DNA of 64,000 nt from BMS3ABIN04 sp964553325. GTDB taxonomy: Bacteria; Bacteroidota; Ignavibacteria; Ignavibacteriales; Melioribacteraceae. This document shows positions 45,664 through 54,076 of this stretch, in pieces. The position numbers and the translations under genes were made by a program. Position 1 is the first letter of the stretch. Every line of letters starts with the position of its first letter. The notes beneath the pieces are model-generated. The model searched no databases. It was not told where the DNA came from and saw nothing but the letters and a program-made list of their open reading frames with translations. The DNA is taken from NCBI GenBank assembly GCA_964553325.1, contig CAZKKI010000015.1, forward strand, positions 49,139 to 113,138. Reading direction: 5' to 3'.

Positions 45664-47004
45664 TTGAGAAACTTAATAAACAAGTTTTCAATTAATCGAA
45701 TTAACACTTTAACTTCATTTTCAGTTAAATTCTTTTTTGTAACAATAACTCTTTACGCCTTTTTAATCTCCCAAGCCCAAGAAAGAAAAACCGGAACTTT
45801 ATACTCTTTTGAAAACCTTGTTGTAGATACCAGCAATGCGATTCCTCTTCAACCGTTGGTTGACGAAGCCTCGCCAGGCGATACGATTTTGCTTGAACCG
45901 GGATTTTATACCGGACCCGTTACAATTTCCAAAAACAACATTACTATCGACGGACAAGGGAAAGCGGTAATCTCGGGACTCGGTAAAAGATCTGTGATTT
46001 ATTTAAAATGCGACAGTAGTAAAATTTTAAATTTAAAAATTATTGATTCCGGACGATCTCATGACCAAATCGATTGCGGAATCTCAATCCGTGGTAATTT
46101 TAACATAGTGGAAAACTGCAGAATAGCCGACTGTTTATTCGGACTCGATATTCAAAACGCTCATTTTAATAAAGTATTACATTGTGAAATTTCTTCGAAA
46201 CTCGATAGAAATCTTGCATTCAAAGGTGATGCGATCCGACTTTGGTATTCAAAAAACAATTTAGTTAAACATAACTATTGGCATCACGTAAGAGATATGG
46301 TTGTTTGGTATTCGGCCGGAAATATATTCGAAGAAAACAAAGGTGTGGGTAACCGTTACAGTATTCATTTTATGTATTCGCATAATAACAAAATTTTGAA
46401 TAACGAATTTTATAAAAATTCCGTTGGCATCTTCTTAATGTACAGCGAACAAACTTTGATGGTTGGTAATACCATTATGCAATCAAACGGAACCAGTGGA
46501 ATGTGTTTGGGAATGAAAGAAACATCTTCCAATCAAATATTAAATAATAGATTTATATACTCGGCAATAGGAATTTATGTTGATGTTTCCCCGTTTGTTC
46601 CTTCAAAAATGAATACGATAGAAAATAACGAAATTGCATTTTGCGGAATGGGGGTCAAGTTTCTTTCGAACCAAGAAGGGAACCTTTTTAAGCATAATTA
46701 TTTTCACGATAATCTTGCACAAGTTACCGTTGAGGCTAAAACGGCAAACCGCAATAAATGGATTAACAATTATTTCGACGATTATCAAGGGTTCGACAGA
46801 GACGGCGATAACATAGGCGATACTCCTTACCGCTTGTTTTCTTACGTTGAACATTTATGGGACTTTAACGAGAATGTAAGATTTTTCTACGGCGCTCCTA
46901 TTCTTGTCATTCTCGATTTTCTGGAAAGGTTGGCGCCATTTTCTTCACCTAAGTTTATACTTGAAGATAAAAAACCGCTTTTTCATTGGGTCGGTGAATT
47001 ATAA
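45664..47004 (+). CDS. nosD: NosD, periplasmic CuZ maturation protein
   Basis: A 446-residue right-handed beta-helix (CASH/NosD) protein that works with the NosFY ABC transporter to supply sulfur and copper for the CuZ cluster. A signal peptide of about 40 residues ends near LISQAQ. Repeats of the form N-x-I-x-x-N and I-x-x-N-x-F run from about residue 90 to 390, for example NNLVKHNYW and NNKILNNEFY. The C-terminal region RFFYGAPILVILDFLERL is typical of NosD. The start must be the TTG at 45664: a TAG lies three codons upstream and no ATG precedes the signal peptide. Needing NosD supports a true CuZ in the neighbouring NosZ. Confidence 0.93.
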   Translation: MRNLINKFSINRINTLTSFSVKFFFVTITLYAFLISQAQERKTGTLYSFENLVVDTSNAIPLQPLVDEASPGDTILLEPGFYTGPVTISKNNITIDGQGKAVISGLGKRSVIYLKCDSSKILNLKIIDSGRSHDQIDCGISIRGNFNIVENCRIADCLFGLDIQNAHFNKVLHCEISSKLDRNLAFKGDAIRLWYSKNNLVKHNYWHHVRDMVVWYSAGNIFEENKGVGNRYSIHFMYSHNNKILNNEFYKNSVGIFLMYSEQTLMVGNTIMQSNGTSGMCLGMKETSSNQILNNRFIYSAIGIYVDVSPFVPSKMNTIENNEIAFCGMGVKFLSNQEGNLFKHNYFHDNLAQVTVEAKTANRNKWINNYFDDYQGFDRDGDNIGDTPYRLFSYVEHLWDFNENVRFFYGAPILVILDFLERLAPFSSPKFILEDKKPLFHWVGEL

Positions 47005-47132
47005 TTTTTACCGATATAGTTCTTTGTAACAAATATTTACGAAATTTCAATTGGTTTTTAAAAGGATATTTTACAATTTTAGTATACATTCTCCTTCTTC
47101 TGTAATTTTAAAGACATTAAAATGAGTTCGCT

Positions 47133-47984
47133 ATGGCAAAAGAAAAAAAAACAAATATTAACAGGCGACAGTTTTTAAAGTCAACCGCCGTAGCCGCCGC
47201 CAGTATGGCTGCTATCGGTGCGGGTGTAACTTACATTCAAAAGTATAAGCACGATGAAAACAACCCGAAACAATTGCTACGACCACCCGGCGCTATCGAC
47301 GAAGATGCTTTTCTTTACGCTTGTATTAAATGCGGATTATGCGTACAAATTTGCCCCATCCATGCGATAAAATTAGCGGGAATCAACGAAGACCTTTCGT
47401 ACGGAACACCTTACATTAACGCACGTGAACAAGCTTGCGATTTTTCATGCGATTCGATTCAATGTGCCGAAACTTGTCCTACGGCGGCACTGTATTTCAT
47501 TAAATTTAAAGAAGCCGGTTTGAAAGCCATTGAAGAGGTACAAAAACAAGGACAAGATGCACTAAAAAATATCAATCCTTTCAAAGTTCAAGTTGTTGCT
47601 ATGAAAAAAGTAACCAGAATCGGTGTGGCAAAACTTAATGAAACAACATGCCTCGCTGTTCATGGTAAAGGATTTTCCGGTACACCGAGAGGAAAAGATT
47701 TTAAAGGCGTTTTACGCCCGCAAACAATCGAATCGAGGAAAGCATATCCGTTAAGCGAACAAAATTACGAACGGGAAATTTGCGACCTTTGTGTTACCGA
47801 ATGCCCGATTGGCGAAGAAGCTATCACATTAAAGAAAACAGTCAACTCCGACGGCTCGGTTAGTTATAAACCCGAAGTTTTGGAAGGATGCACTGGCTGC
47901 GGCGTGTGTGAAATGATTTGTCCTACCGAACCGGCAAGCATTGTAATTGAAGCCGGAAAGACTTACGAGGAGGTGTACTCATGA
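47133..47984 (+). CDS. nosG: NosG, periplasmic iron-sulfur protein (NapG-like)
   Basis: A 283-residue Tat-exported ferredoxin-type protein. The N-terminus has NRRQFLKSTA, a twin-arginine signal. Four clusters of the 4Fe-4S type are indicated by CIKCGLCVQICPIHA, CDSIQCAETCPTAA with an upstream Cys, CDLCVTECP and CTGCGVCEMICPTE. NosG/NosH (like NapG/NapH) take electrons from menaquinol and pass them through cytochromes c toward NosZ. It overlaps nosH by 4 bases. Confidence 0.92.
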   Translation: MAKEKKTNINRRQFLKSTAVAAASMAAIGAGVTYIQKYKHDENNPKQLLRPPGAIDEDAFLYACIKCGLCVQICPIHAIKLAGINEDLSYGTPYINAREQACDFSCDSIQCAETCPTAALYFIKFKEAGLKAIEEVQKQGQDALKNINPFKVQVVAMKKVTRIGVAKLNETTCLAVHGKGFSGTPRGKDFKGVLRPQTIESRKAYPLSEQNYEREICDLCVTECPIGEEAITLKKTVNSDGSVSYKPEVLEGCTGCGVCEMICPTEPASIVIEAGKTYEEVYS

Positions 47985-48916
47985 AACTATTCGGTAAAAA
48001 ATCTGAACCGCTACCTCCCAAGAAAAACGAAGAAATGCCTCACAGCAAACTCGGTATGCCTTATAAAGAATGGATGGGATTAAACGAAGACAGACACAAA
48101 TGGAGAAACAGAAGATGGGCGTTTTTAATCTTTATCAATCTCCTTTTTGTCGTTTCCTTCGCCCTCGATCTTTCTTTACTCGAAGGTTCGTTAAGCGGTT
48201 CCAGATTACTCGGTTTTTATTTGTTGGACCCATACAACTCATTTCAATTATTGGCTATTTCCGTTAAAACGGAGTATTTACCTTATCTTACAATGAACTT
48301 TATAATCGGCTTTTTCACAATTGTAATTTTTTATTCATTAATGGGCGGAAGATCTTTCTGCTCTTGGGTTTGTCCTTATCATTTTTTAGCGGAGTGGGCG
48401 GAAAAACTTCACGACTATCTGGTAAAAAAGAAAAAAATTAAAGAACATTCTTTTCAGCGCGGTTTACGCTATGTGTTTTGGGCGGGATTTATTATTTTAG
48501 CTTTTGCAACAGAACGTCTGGTTTTCGAAACGCTTAACCCCGTTGGAATTTTATCCAGAGCAATGATTTACGGTCCCGGATTAATCTTACTCTGGGTACT
48601 GGCAATAATTTCTTTCGAGATTGTGTACAGTAAAAGGTTCTGGTGCAGGTATGTTTGTCCCATCGGTGCAACATGGAGCGTAATCGGGAAAGTTACTCCG
48701 GTTGCCGTTAAATTCGAATTGGATAAATGCGGGCATTGCAGAAAATGCCAGGATGTTTGTCTCGTTCCTCACGAGCTTTGGTTTGTTACAAGAGGCAAAG
48801 CAACCAGCGAAAAACATTACGCCGGCTCCGATTGCACCCGTTGCGGGTATTGCGTTGATGTTTGTCCGGGCGATGCATTGAATTTCACAGTAAAAGGATT
48901 AGACAAAATCTTATGA
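47981..48916 (+). CDS. nosH: NosH, membrane quinol-oxidising iron-sulfur protein (NapH-like)
   Basis: A 311-residue protein with four to five membrane helices, the NapH/CcoG-type motifs SFCSWVCPYHFL and FWCRYVCPIGA, and two C-terminal 4Fe-4S clusters CGHCRKCQDVCLVP and CTRCGYCVDVCPGD on the cytoplasmic side. It is the likely menaquinol dehydrogenase partner of NosG, feeding electrons to the periplasmic NosZ system. Coupled by ATGA overlaps to both nosG and nosF. Confidence 0.92.
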   Translation: MKLFGKKSEPLPPKKNEEMPHSKLGMPYKEWMGLNEDRHKWRNRRWAFLIFINLLFVVSFALDLSLLEGSLSGSRLLGFYLLDPYNSFQLLAISVKTEYLPYLTMNFIIGFFTIVIFYSLMGGRSFCSWVCPYHFLAEWAEKLHDYLVKKKKIKEHSFQRGLRYVFWAGFIILAFATERLVFETLNPVGILSRAMIYGPGLILLWVLAIISFEIVYSKRFWCRYVCPIGATWSVIGKVTPVAVKFELDKCGHCRKCQDVCLVPHELWFVTRGKATSEKHYAGSDCTRCGYCVDVCPGDALNFTVKGLDKIL

Positions 48917-49803
48917 CGGAAAAAAACACAAATAACGTTTTGATCGATATAAAACATTTATCGAAATCATTTAAAAAAATAAAAGTAATAGACGATATGA
49001 CCATTTCCTTCTCTTCCGACGAAAGGGTTGCACTAATCGGTCAAAACGGTGCAGGTAAAACAACATTAATCCGTTGTATTTTAGGGCAATACGTTTACGA
49101 CGGCGAATTGACGGTTTTCGGACTAAACCCCCGTACGGACAGAGAGGAAATACTAAAAAGTGTTGGATTCGTTCCGCAACTTCCACCGCCGTTAAAAATG
49201 ACGGTAAAAGAAATTCTCGATTTCTTTTCGGGCTTAACCGGTACCGATAAAAACGAATTCATAAAAATCAGCGAGGATTTAGGACTTTCTATAAAAAATA
49301 ATTTATCGAAACCGTTTCTTAAACTCTCCGGTGGAATGAAACAAAAGCTGCTGGTTTCGTTGGCGTTGGGCAGAAAACCTAAAATTATTTTAATGGACGA
49401 ACCCTCCGCCAATCTGGATCCGCAAGCTAGGGAAATTTTCTTTCAATACCTTAACGATGTAAGCAAAGATACTTTGATGATTTTAAGCAGTCATAGAATG
49501 AACGAAATTTCCACATTGGTTACAAGAATTGTTGAAATGGATTTGGGAAAAGTTACTTTGGACGAACACCTCGTAATTGCCTCCGGCTCCGAAAACAAAT
49601 TCGCATATAAAATTGAATTTAAAGAAATAAACGACGATTTAAGAAACATTCTCCTCGATTGGAAATTTACCGAAGTAAACGGTAATTTGGTATGGAAATC
49701 GGAAATTAACGAAAGCGACAATGCCAAGTTCTTAAATATAATTTCACACTTTTCAGCTGTAATTAAAGATATGAAAGTAGAAAAAATGGAGACGGGAAAA
49801 TGA
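48913..49803 (+). CDS. nosF: NosF, ABC-transporter ATPase for CuZ assembly
   Basis: A 296-residue ATPase that, with NosY and NosD, drives CuZ cluster maturation. Walker A is GQNGAGKTT, the signature LSGGMKQK, Walker B ILMDEPSANLD and the switch His lies in LSSHRMNEI. The start at 48913 overlaps the nosH stop by ATGA; the longer upstream frame would lie inside nosH. About 80 residues follow the nucleotide-binding domain. nosL follows with another ATGA overlap. Confidence 0.94.
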   Translation: MTEKNTNNVLIDIKHLSKSFKKIKVIDDMTISFSSDERVALIGQNGAGKTTLIRCILGQYVYDGELTVFGLNPRTDREEILKSVGFVPQLPPPLKMTVKEILDFFSGLTGTDKNEFIKISEDLGLSIKNNLSKPFLKLSGGMKQKLLVSLALGRKPKIILMDEPSANLDPQAREIFFQYLNDVSKDTLMILSSHRMNEISTLVTRIVEMDLGKVTLDEHLVIASGSENKFAYKIEFKEINDDLRNILLDWKFTEVNGNLVWKSEINESDNAKFLNIISHFSAVIKDMKVEKMETGK

Positions 49804-50282
49804 AAAAATATCTGATTTTTGTTTTGTTGCTTTTATTCGCTTGTTCCTCCGGTCCGGATTATTCACCGAGAAAAATTAACTTCGATCGCGATGTTTGTGC
49901 AATGTGTAAAATGGGCTTAGTCGACCAAAAATACTCGGTTCAAGCAATCAATAATCACGGTGAAGTGTTGTGGTTCGACGATATCGGTTGTTTGGTGGAA
50001 ATGATGAAAACCGATAAATGGAAAAACTTTGCCAAAGATTCGGTTAAAATATGGATTGGAGATGCGGAAACAGGAAAATGGATTGATGCAACCAAAGCCT
50101 ATTACCGTTTCGGCGACCGAACACCGATGGGATACGGATACGGTGCTTTGGAGAAAAAAACAGCCGATTCCCTTTTCACCTTCGACGAAACGGTTAAAAG
50201 AATTGAAGAGGGAAAAACAATGCGCGAAGAATTCTTAAAAGAACACAAAATGATGCAACACGGAGATAAAGGGAAAAAGTAA
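49800..50282 (+). CDS. nosL: NosL, copper chaperone lipoprotein
   Basis: A 160-residue outer- or inner-membrane lipoprotein (lipobox LFACSS) with the NosL copper-site motif C-A-M-C-K-M and the downstream IGCLVEMM segment. NosL binds Cu(I) and delivers it to the NosDFY machinery for CuZ. It lies between nosF and nosY, with ATGA coupling to nosF and 3 bases to nosY. A second, divergent NosL-like gene is found at 53521. Confidence 0.92.
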   Translation: MKKYLIFVLLLLFACSSGPDYSPRKINFDRDVCAMCKMGLVDQKYSVQAINNHGEVLWFDDIGCLVEMMKTDKWKNFAKDSVKIWIGDAETGKWIDATKAYYRFGDRTPMGYGYGALEKKTADSLFTFDETVKRIEEGKTMREEFLKEHKMMQHGDKGKK

Positions 50283-50285
50283 ATT

Positions 50286-51116
50286 ATGAAAAACGGATTA
50301 ACGCAAATTGCAATTCTCGATATAAAACAAAACTTGCGATCAAAATGGTTTTGGAGCTACAGTTTTCTTTTCGGCGGATTTGTTGCCGTTATGTTTGCAT
50401 TGGGTATTACGGAATCGCAAATAATCGGATTTGTGGGATTAAGTAGATTAATGGTAACCTTCATGCAAGTTAGCATGGCAATCTTGCCCATATTTGTTCT
50501 TATTTCGACCGTGCGCTCCGTTGTAGGCGACCGCGAATCGAATGTGATGGAATATATGCTTTCATTACCCATTTCCCTTTCCGGCTATTTCTGGGGAAAA
50601 TTACTCGGCAGATTCATTATCATTTTCGTTCCGGTATTCTTAGCGTTATTCGGTGCTACAATTTGGGCAACCATTACCAAAATTGATGTTCCGTGGGATA
50701 TGTTCGGCGTTTACAGCTTTCAACTGGCGGCAATGGTAATTTGTTTTTTGGGAATGAGTATGTTTATTTCAACGGTTTCCCGCTCTCAAGAAATTGCAAT
50801 TAGTGTTGCATTCATAATTTGGCTGTTATCGGTTGCTTTTCTCGATTTGATTTTGATGGGCATTATGTTAAAAGCCAGAATGAATCCCGATTTAATTATC
50901 GGGGTGGGAATGATTAATCCCTTACAAGTTTTCAGAACCGGAGCCTTAGCATTGTTCGATCCCGAATTAACCGTAATGGGTCCGGCTTCTTATTACATTC
51001 TGGATACTGTTTCCCGTCCTGTTTTCATAGTCTTTTCGGTAGTTTATCCTGTAGTACTGGGCGGTTTGCTTGCGCTTTGGGGGAACAAATACTTTAATAA
51101 CAACGATATTCTCTAA
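50286..51116 (+). CDS. nosY: NosY, ABC-2 type permease for CuZ assembly
   Basis: A 276-residue membrane protein with six predicted helices, the partner of NosF. Family-typical segments are GDRESNVMEYMLSLP near residue 80 and a helix pair around SQEIAISVAFIIWLL. The C-terminus ends ALWGNKYFNNNDI. NosY forms the complex with NosF and NosD that matures NosZ. Its stop overlaps the start of the pentapeptide-repeat gene by one base. Confidence 0.92.
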   Translation: MKNGLTQIAILDIKQNLRSKWFWSYSFLFGGFVAVMFALGITESQIIGFVGLSRLMVTFMQVSMAILPIFVLISTVRSVVGDRESNVMEYMLSLPISLSGYFWGKLLGRFIIIFVPVFLALFGATIWATITKIDVPWDMFGVYSFQLAAMVICFLGMSMFISTVSRSQEIAISVAFIIWLLSVAFLDLILMGIMLKARMNPDLIIGVGMINPLQVFRTGALALFDPELTVMGPASYYILDTVSRPVFIVFSVVYPVVLGGLLALWGNKYFNNNDIL

Positions 51117-52072
51117 TGACTAAAAAGAAAGAAAAGTATTTTGGTAAACAAACGATATTTTTAAGTTTACTGATTATTTACATCGGTTTTATCCCGGGTT
51201 GCGGCGGAATAGGCGAGCCCGATTCCCTTCCCCATTTTGCAAATCCTCCAGACACGTTAAACATATTAAAATTGGCTAACTTTCTTTCCGAAATCGAGGA
51301 AGACAGTATAATAAATTTAAACACCACACTTAGTTCGGGTAAAAAAAGGTATATCGGAATAAAAGCCGTTCCTCAAGACGGCGACGACTTCCGCAGAATG
51401 GAATTAGATGAAGTTTATTGGCGGGGTGTAAGTGTTAAAGAAGGCGATTTCCGCGGAGCCAAGTTTCGTTCCGCCAATTGCAGCGACAGCGATTTCTCGA
51501 ACAGCGATTTCAGAATTGCCGATATCCGGTGGACGGTATTCGACAATTCGATTTTACGTAACTGTAACTTTACTCAAGCACACATGTTCCATGTTAAAGT
51601 AAACTATGCCGATTTGTCCTATTCCGATTTCAGAGGCGCTAACATGTTCGGGATGGAAGGACACAATGCCAAATTAATTAATTGCAATTTCTCCGGTGCA
51701 TTGATGAAGGACTCGGAATTTCTTCATTCGGATTTCACCGGAAGTAAAGGTATCAAAACAAAATTATTCCGAGCCGTTCTGAAAAATTCAAAAATCGATA
51801 GTTGCGATTTCAGCTACTGCGATTTCACCGGCGCCGGACTTGAAGGAGCTTCGTTCAAGTATTCAAGATTAAGATTTACTAATTTCCAAGGAGCTCATTT
51901 ACAAGGTGTCGATTTTACAGGTGCCGATTTATTAGGTTGCAATTTCAAAGGCGCTAATTTCGAAAATACAATCTTTACAAACGCAATAAATTTACCGGAA
52001 AGCCTGGAAACAATTCTGGTCGACAGTATAGCTGCGCCCACTACGGTTAGCAAAAATATTTCAGCTCCTTAG
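51116..52072 (+). CDS. Pentapeptide-repeat lipoprotein in the nos operon
   Basis: A 318-residue predicted lipoprotein (lipobox IPGCGG near residue 27). After a short helical region the chain from about residue 105 to 285 is a run of pentapeptide repeats of the form A(D/N)LxF, for example FRGAKF, ANCSDSDFSNSDF, ADLSYSDFRGANMF and ADLLGCNFKGANF, which build a right-handed square beta-helix. Such proteins are usually binding scaffolds. One-base overlap with nosY suggests a role in Nos maturation or in docking of the lipoprotein NosZ half, but that is inference from position only. Confidence 0.8.
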   Translation: MTKKKEKYFGKQTIFLSLLIIYIGFIPGCGGIGEPDSLPHFANPPDTLNILKLANFLSEIEEDSIINLNTTLSSGKKRYIGIKAVPQDGDDFRRMELDEVYWRGVSVKEGDFRGAKFRSANCSDSDFSNSDFRIADIRWTVFDNSILRNCNFTQAHMFHVKVNYADLSYSDFRGANMFGMEGHNAKLINCNFSGALMKDSEFLHSDFTGSKGIKTKLFRAVLKNSKIDSCDFSYCDFTGAGLEGASFKYSRLRFTNFQGAHLQGVDFTGADLLGCNFKGANFENTIFTNAINLPESLETILVDSIAAPTTVSKNISAP

Positions 52073-52091
52073 AATATTAACGGAGGAATAA

Positions 52092-53459
52092 ATGTTTGGG
52101 AAACTCAAACAACTATTAAACGATAAGAAATTAATCGCTTCGAAAGAAAAATGGCAAGCCAAGCAAAAGAAGGTTGAAACCGTTTCCGAATACGTTAATG
52201 CACTAATCGACCATTTGAACGAAGTAGCCTCGATTATCGCCGCAAAAAACGGCGAAAAGCTTAAAGGTAAAATATTCAGAATAGGAATTACACATCTGGT
52301 CGATAATAAACTTGTACCTCTTCCCCTCGTACGGGCAAAAGAACTCGAAAAGGTTTTTCTGGACGAATTCCTGGTTATGCCGGTCGAAGCCACTTCGTTA
52401 GGCAAATTGCTTGAAACCGGGAAAGGCGATACGATACCCGATATGGAAGCCCACCTGGCTGAAAGAGTGAAATCAATATCCTCGCAAATTGCTTTGAAGT
52501 GGGGAGTGGAATCGAATATGAGAATGCCTTACAAAACAATTAAGAATTCCGGTGTAATATTTTTTAGCGCCGATGAAAAAAACTTCTTTAACGAGGAATT
52601 GTTCGATTACATCGAATCATTAATTCCGGATATTGAGGCTTACCTGAACATTGCTAACGACTTCGATAAACTGGTTAAAATGCAAGAGGAAATGGTTAAC
52701 AAAGAAGGTGACTCGTTGCATAGCAAAAAGTTGCTTCACCATTTGCAAATTATTTTGGAAAAAGAACATAATCCCTTCCCGGAAAAAATAAATTACGAAC
52801 AAAAAGTGATATTAAAAGGAAACGAAGTCTCGGGAAACTTAATTAATTTGTGGAAAATCGATGAAAACAAAGCCGCTATTTTGCTATTGGAATCCGATGT
52901 TAATATTGTCGATTCGGCCCGTATGTCTTTGTATTTAAGAGGAATGTTTCTAAAAGAAACTCAACACACTCAAAATGTTGTAGAAATAGTTAAGGCTCTT
53001 GAAAAATATTACTGGGAATTTCTTGATAGCGATCCTTATCTAACCCCTACCGAAGAAGTAGTTTCCGTATTCTTAGGAATTCTGGATTTGAGTAAATACG
53101 AGCTTACTTATTCCAACATCGGATTTATTCATCCGATAATTTGTCACAAAGACGAAGGTACGGTTGATGTTTTGGAAAACACCGGTTTGTATTTCGGTAG
53201 TATGGATCAGAGTTTTACGGAAGAAACCGTTCCGTTAAAAAAAGGCGAACGTCTTTTTTTAGCAACCAGTTCTCTTTTGGAAATTCTCAAAAAAGAGCAT
53301 AATGTATTCGGTACTGAATCATTGCACAAAGTAATTAAAGAGTCGCACAGTAAAAAATTAACCGAAGTGTGCCACTTAATTCACGAAACTGCCGAAGAGC
53401 TTTACAAAGCAGATAAAGAAGAATACGATGCAATTTTTGCCGCAATAGAAATATTGTGA
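52092..53459 (+). CDS. GAF-like plus degenerate SpoIIE/PP2C-type phosphatase domain protein
   Basis: A 455-residue cytoplasmic protein. Residues about 95-190 resemble a GAF domain (MRMPYKTIKNSGVIFFSADE then FNEELFDYIESLIPDIEAYL). Residues about 225-455 match the SpoIIE/RsbU PP2C fold, with ELTYSNIGFIHPIIC, FGSMDQSFTEETVPLKKGERLFLAT and a final DAIFAAIEIL. The metal-binding acidic residues are altered: the usual GGD is S247-G-N249, the GDVSGHG loop reads ESDVNIVDSA, and the YTDG motif reads ATSS. It is therefore probably a pseudophosphatase that binds rather than cleaves. GGAGG supports the start. It sits 19 bases after the pentapeptide gene, inside the nos-cco cluster; no anti-sigma factor partner is visible. 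Confidence 0.7.
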   Translation: MFGKLKQLLNDKKLIASKEKWQAKQKKVETVSEYVNALIDHLNEVASIIAAKNGEKLKGKIFRIGITHLVDNKLVPLPLVRAKELEKVFLDEFLVMPVEATSLGKLLETGKGDTIPDMEAHLAERVKSISSQIALKWGVESNMRMPYKTIKNSGVIFFSADEKNFFNEELFDYIESLIPDIEAYLNIANDFDKLVKMQEEMVNKEGDSLHSKKLLHHLQIILEKEHNPFPEKINYEQKVILKGNEVSGNLINLWKIDENKAAILLLESDVNIVDSARMSLYLRGMFLKETQHTQNVVEIVKALEKYYWEFLDSDPYLTPTEEVVSVFLGILDLSKYELTYSNIGFIHPIICHKDEGTVDVLENTGLYFGSMDQSFTEETVPLKKGERLFLATSSLLEILKKEHNVFGTESLHKVIKESHSKKLTEVCHLIHETAEELYKADKEEYDAIFAAIEIL

Positions 53460-53520
53460 TTAACAAATAATGTTTTACAGTATAAATTAACAAAGAAGAG
53501 CCGTAGATTGAGGGAAACCA

Positions 53521-53997
53521 ATGAAAAAAATTATCTTATACATTCTATTTTTTAATATTCTTGTACTACTTTCGTGTTCGTCCGAGAAAAAAACAACAGA
53601 AACGCAATTCAAAACGGTTGACGATATTACCGATAATATGTTATGCGAAAGTTGCGGAAATCCGTTAATAAAAAACATATCTACGATACATATTGTTAAG
53701 ATGGGAAACGGTGATATACACAAATATTGTTCTTTGAATTGTTTGGCGAAAGATTGGAACAAACTGGAAGATAACGTGGAAGACGTGCTGGTTATGGATG
53801 CGAAATTCAAAATATTCTTCCCAGCGAAAGACGCTCACTATGTTATACGCGATACATTCGGAAAAAGTAAAAAACAAGTGACCGCTTATGCTTATGAAAA
53901 CGCCGAATATGCTCAACGGTTCATGAAAGATTTTTGGGGAAGAGAAATTGTTTATTTCAAAGATGCAATTAAAATAATTAACTCCCCACTAAAATAA
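53521..53997 (+). CDS. NosL-family lipoprotein, divergent paralogue
   Basis: A 158-residue lipoprotein (lipobox LLSCSS) of the NosL fold family. The copper motif is changed: LCESCGNPL replaces the CxMC of NosL, and the following segment has a second Cys pair in YCSLNCLAK. YVIRDTFGKSKKQVTAYAYEN and the final FMKDFWGREIVYFKDA match the NosL core. It may bind a different metal, or the same copper with other ligands, for the CuA site or for the cbb3 oxidase encoded next door. It is not coupled to its neighbours (61 bases before, 79 after). Confidence 0.75.
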   Translation: MKKIILYILFFNILVLLSCSSEKKTTETQFKTVDDITDNMLCESCGNPLIKNISTIHIVKMGNGDIHKYCSLNCLAKDWNKLEDNVEDVLVMDAKFKIFFPAKDAHYVIRDTFGKSKKQVTAYAYENAEYAQRFMKDFWGREIVYFKDAIKIINSPLK

Positions 53998-54076
53998 AAA
54001 AACTTGTGTGTTTCTGGCAATTAATTTTTAATTTTATGAAATAAATATTTTTTTATACTATAAAGAGATAAAAGGT

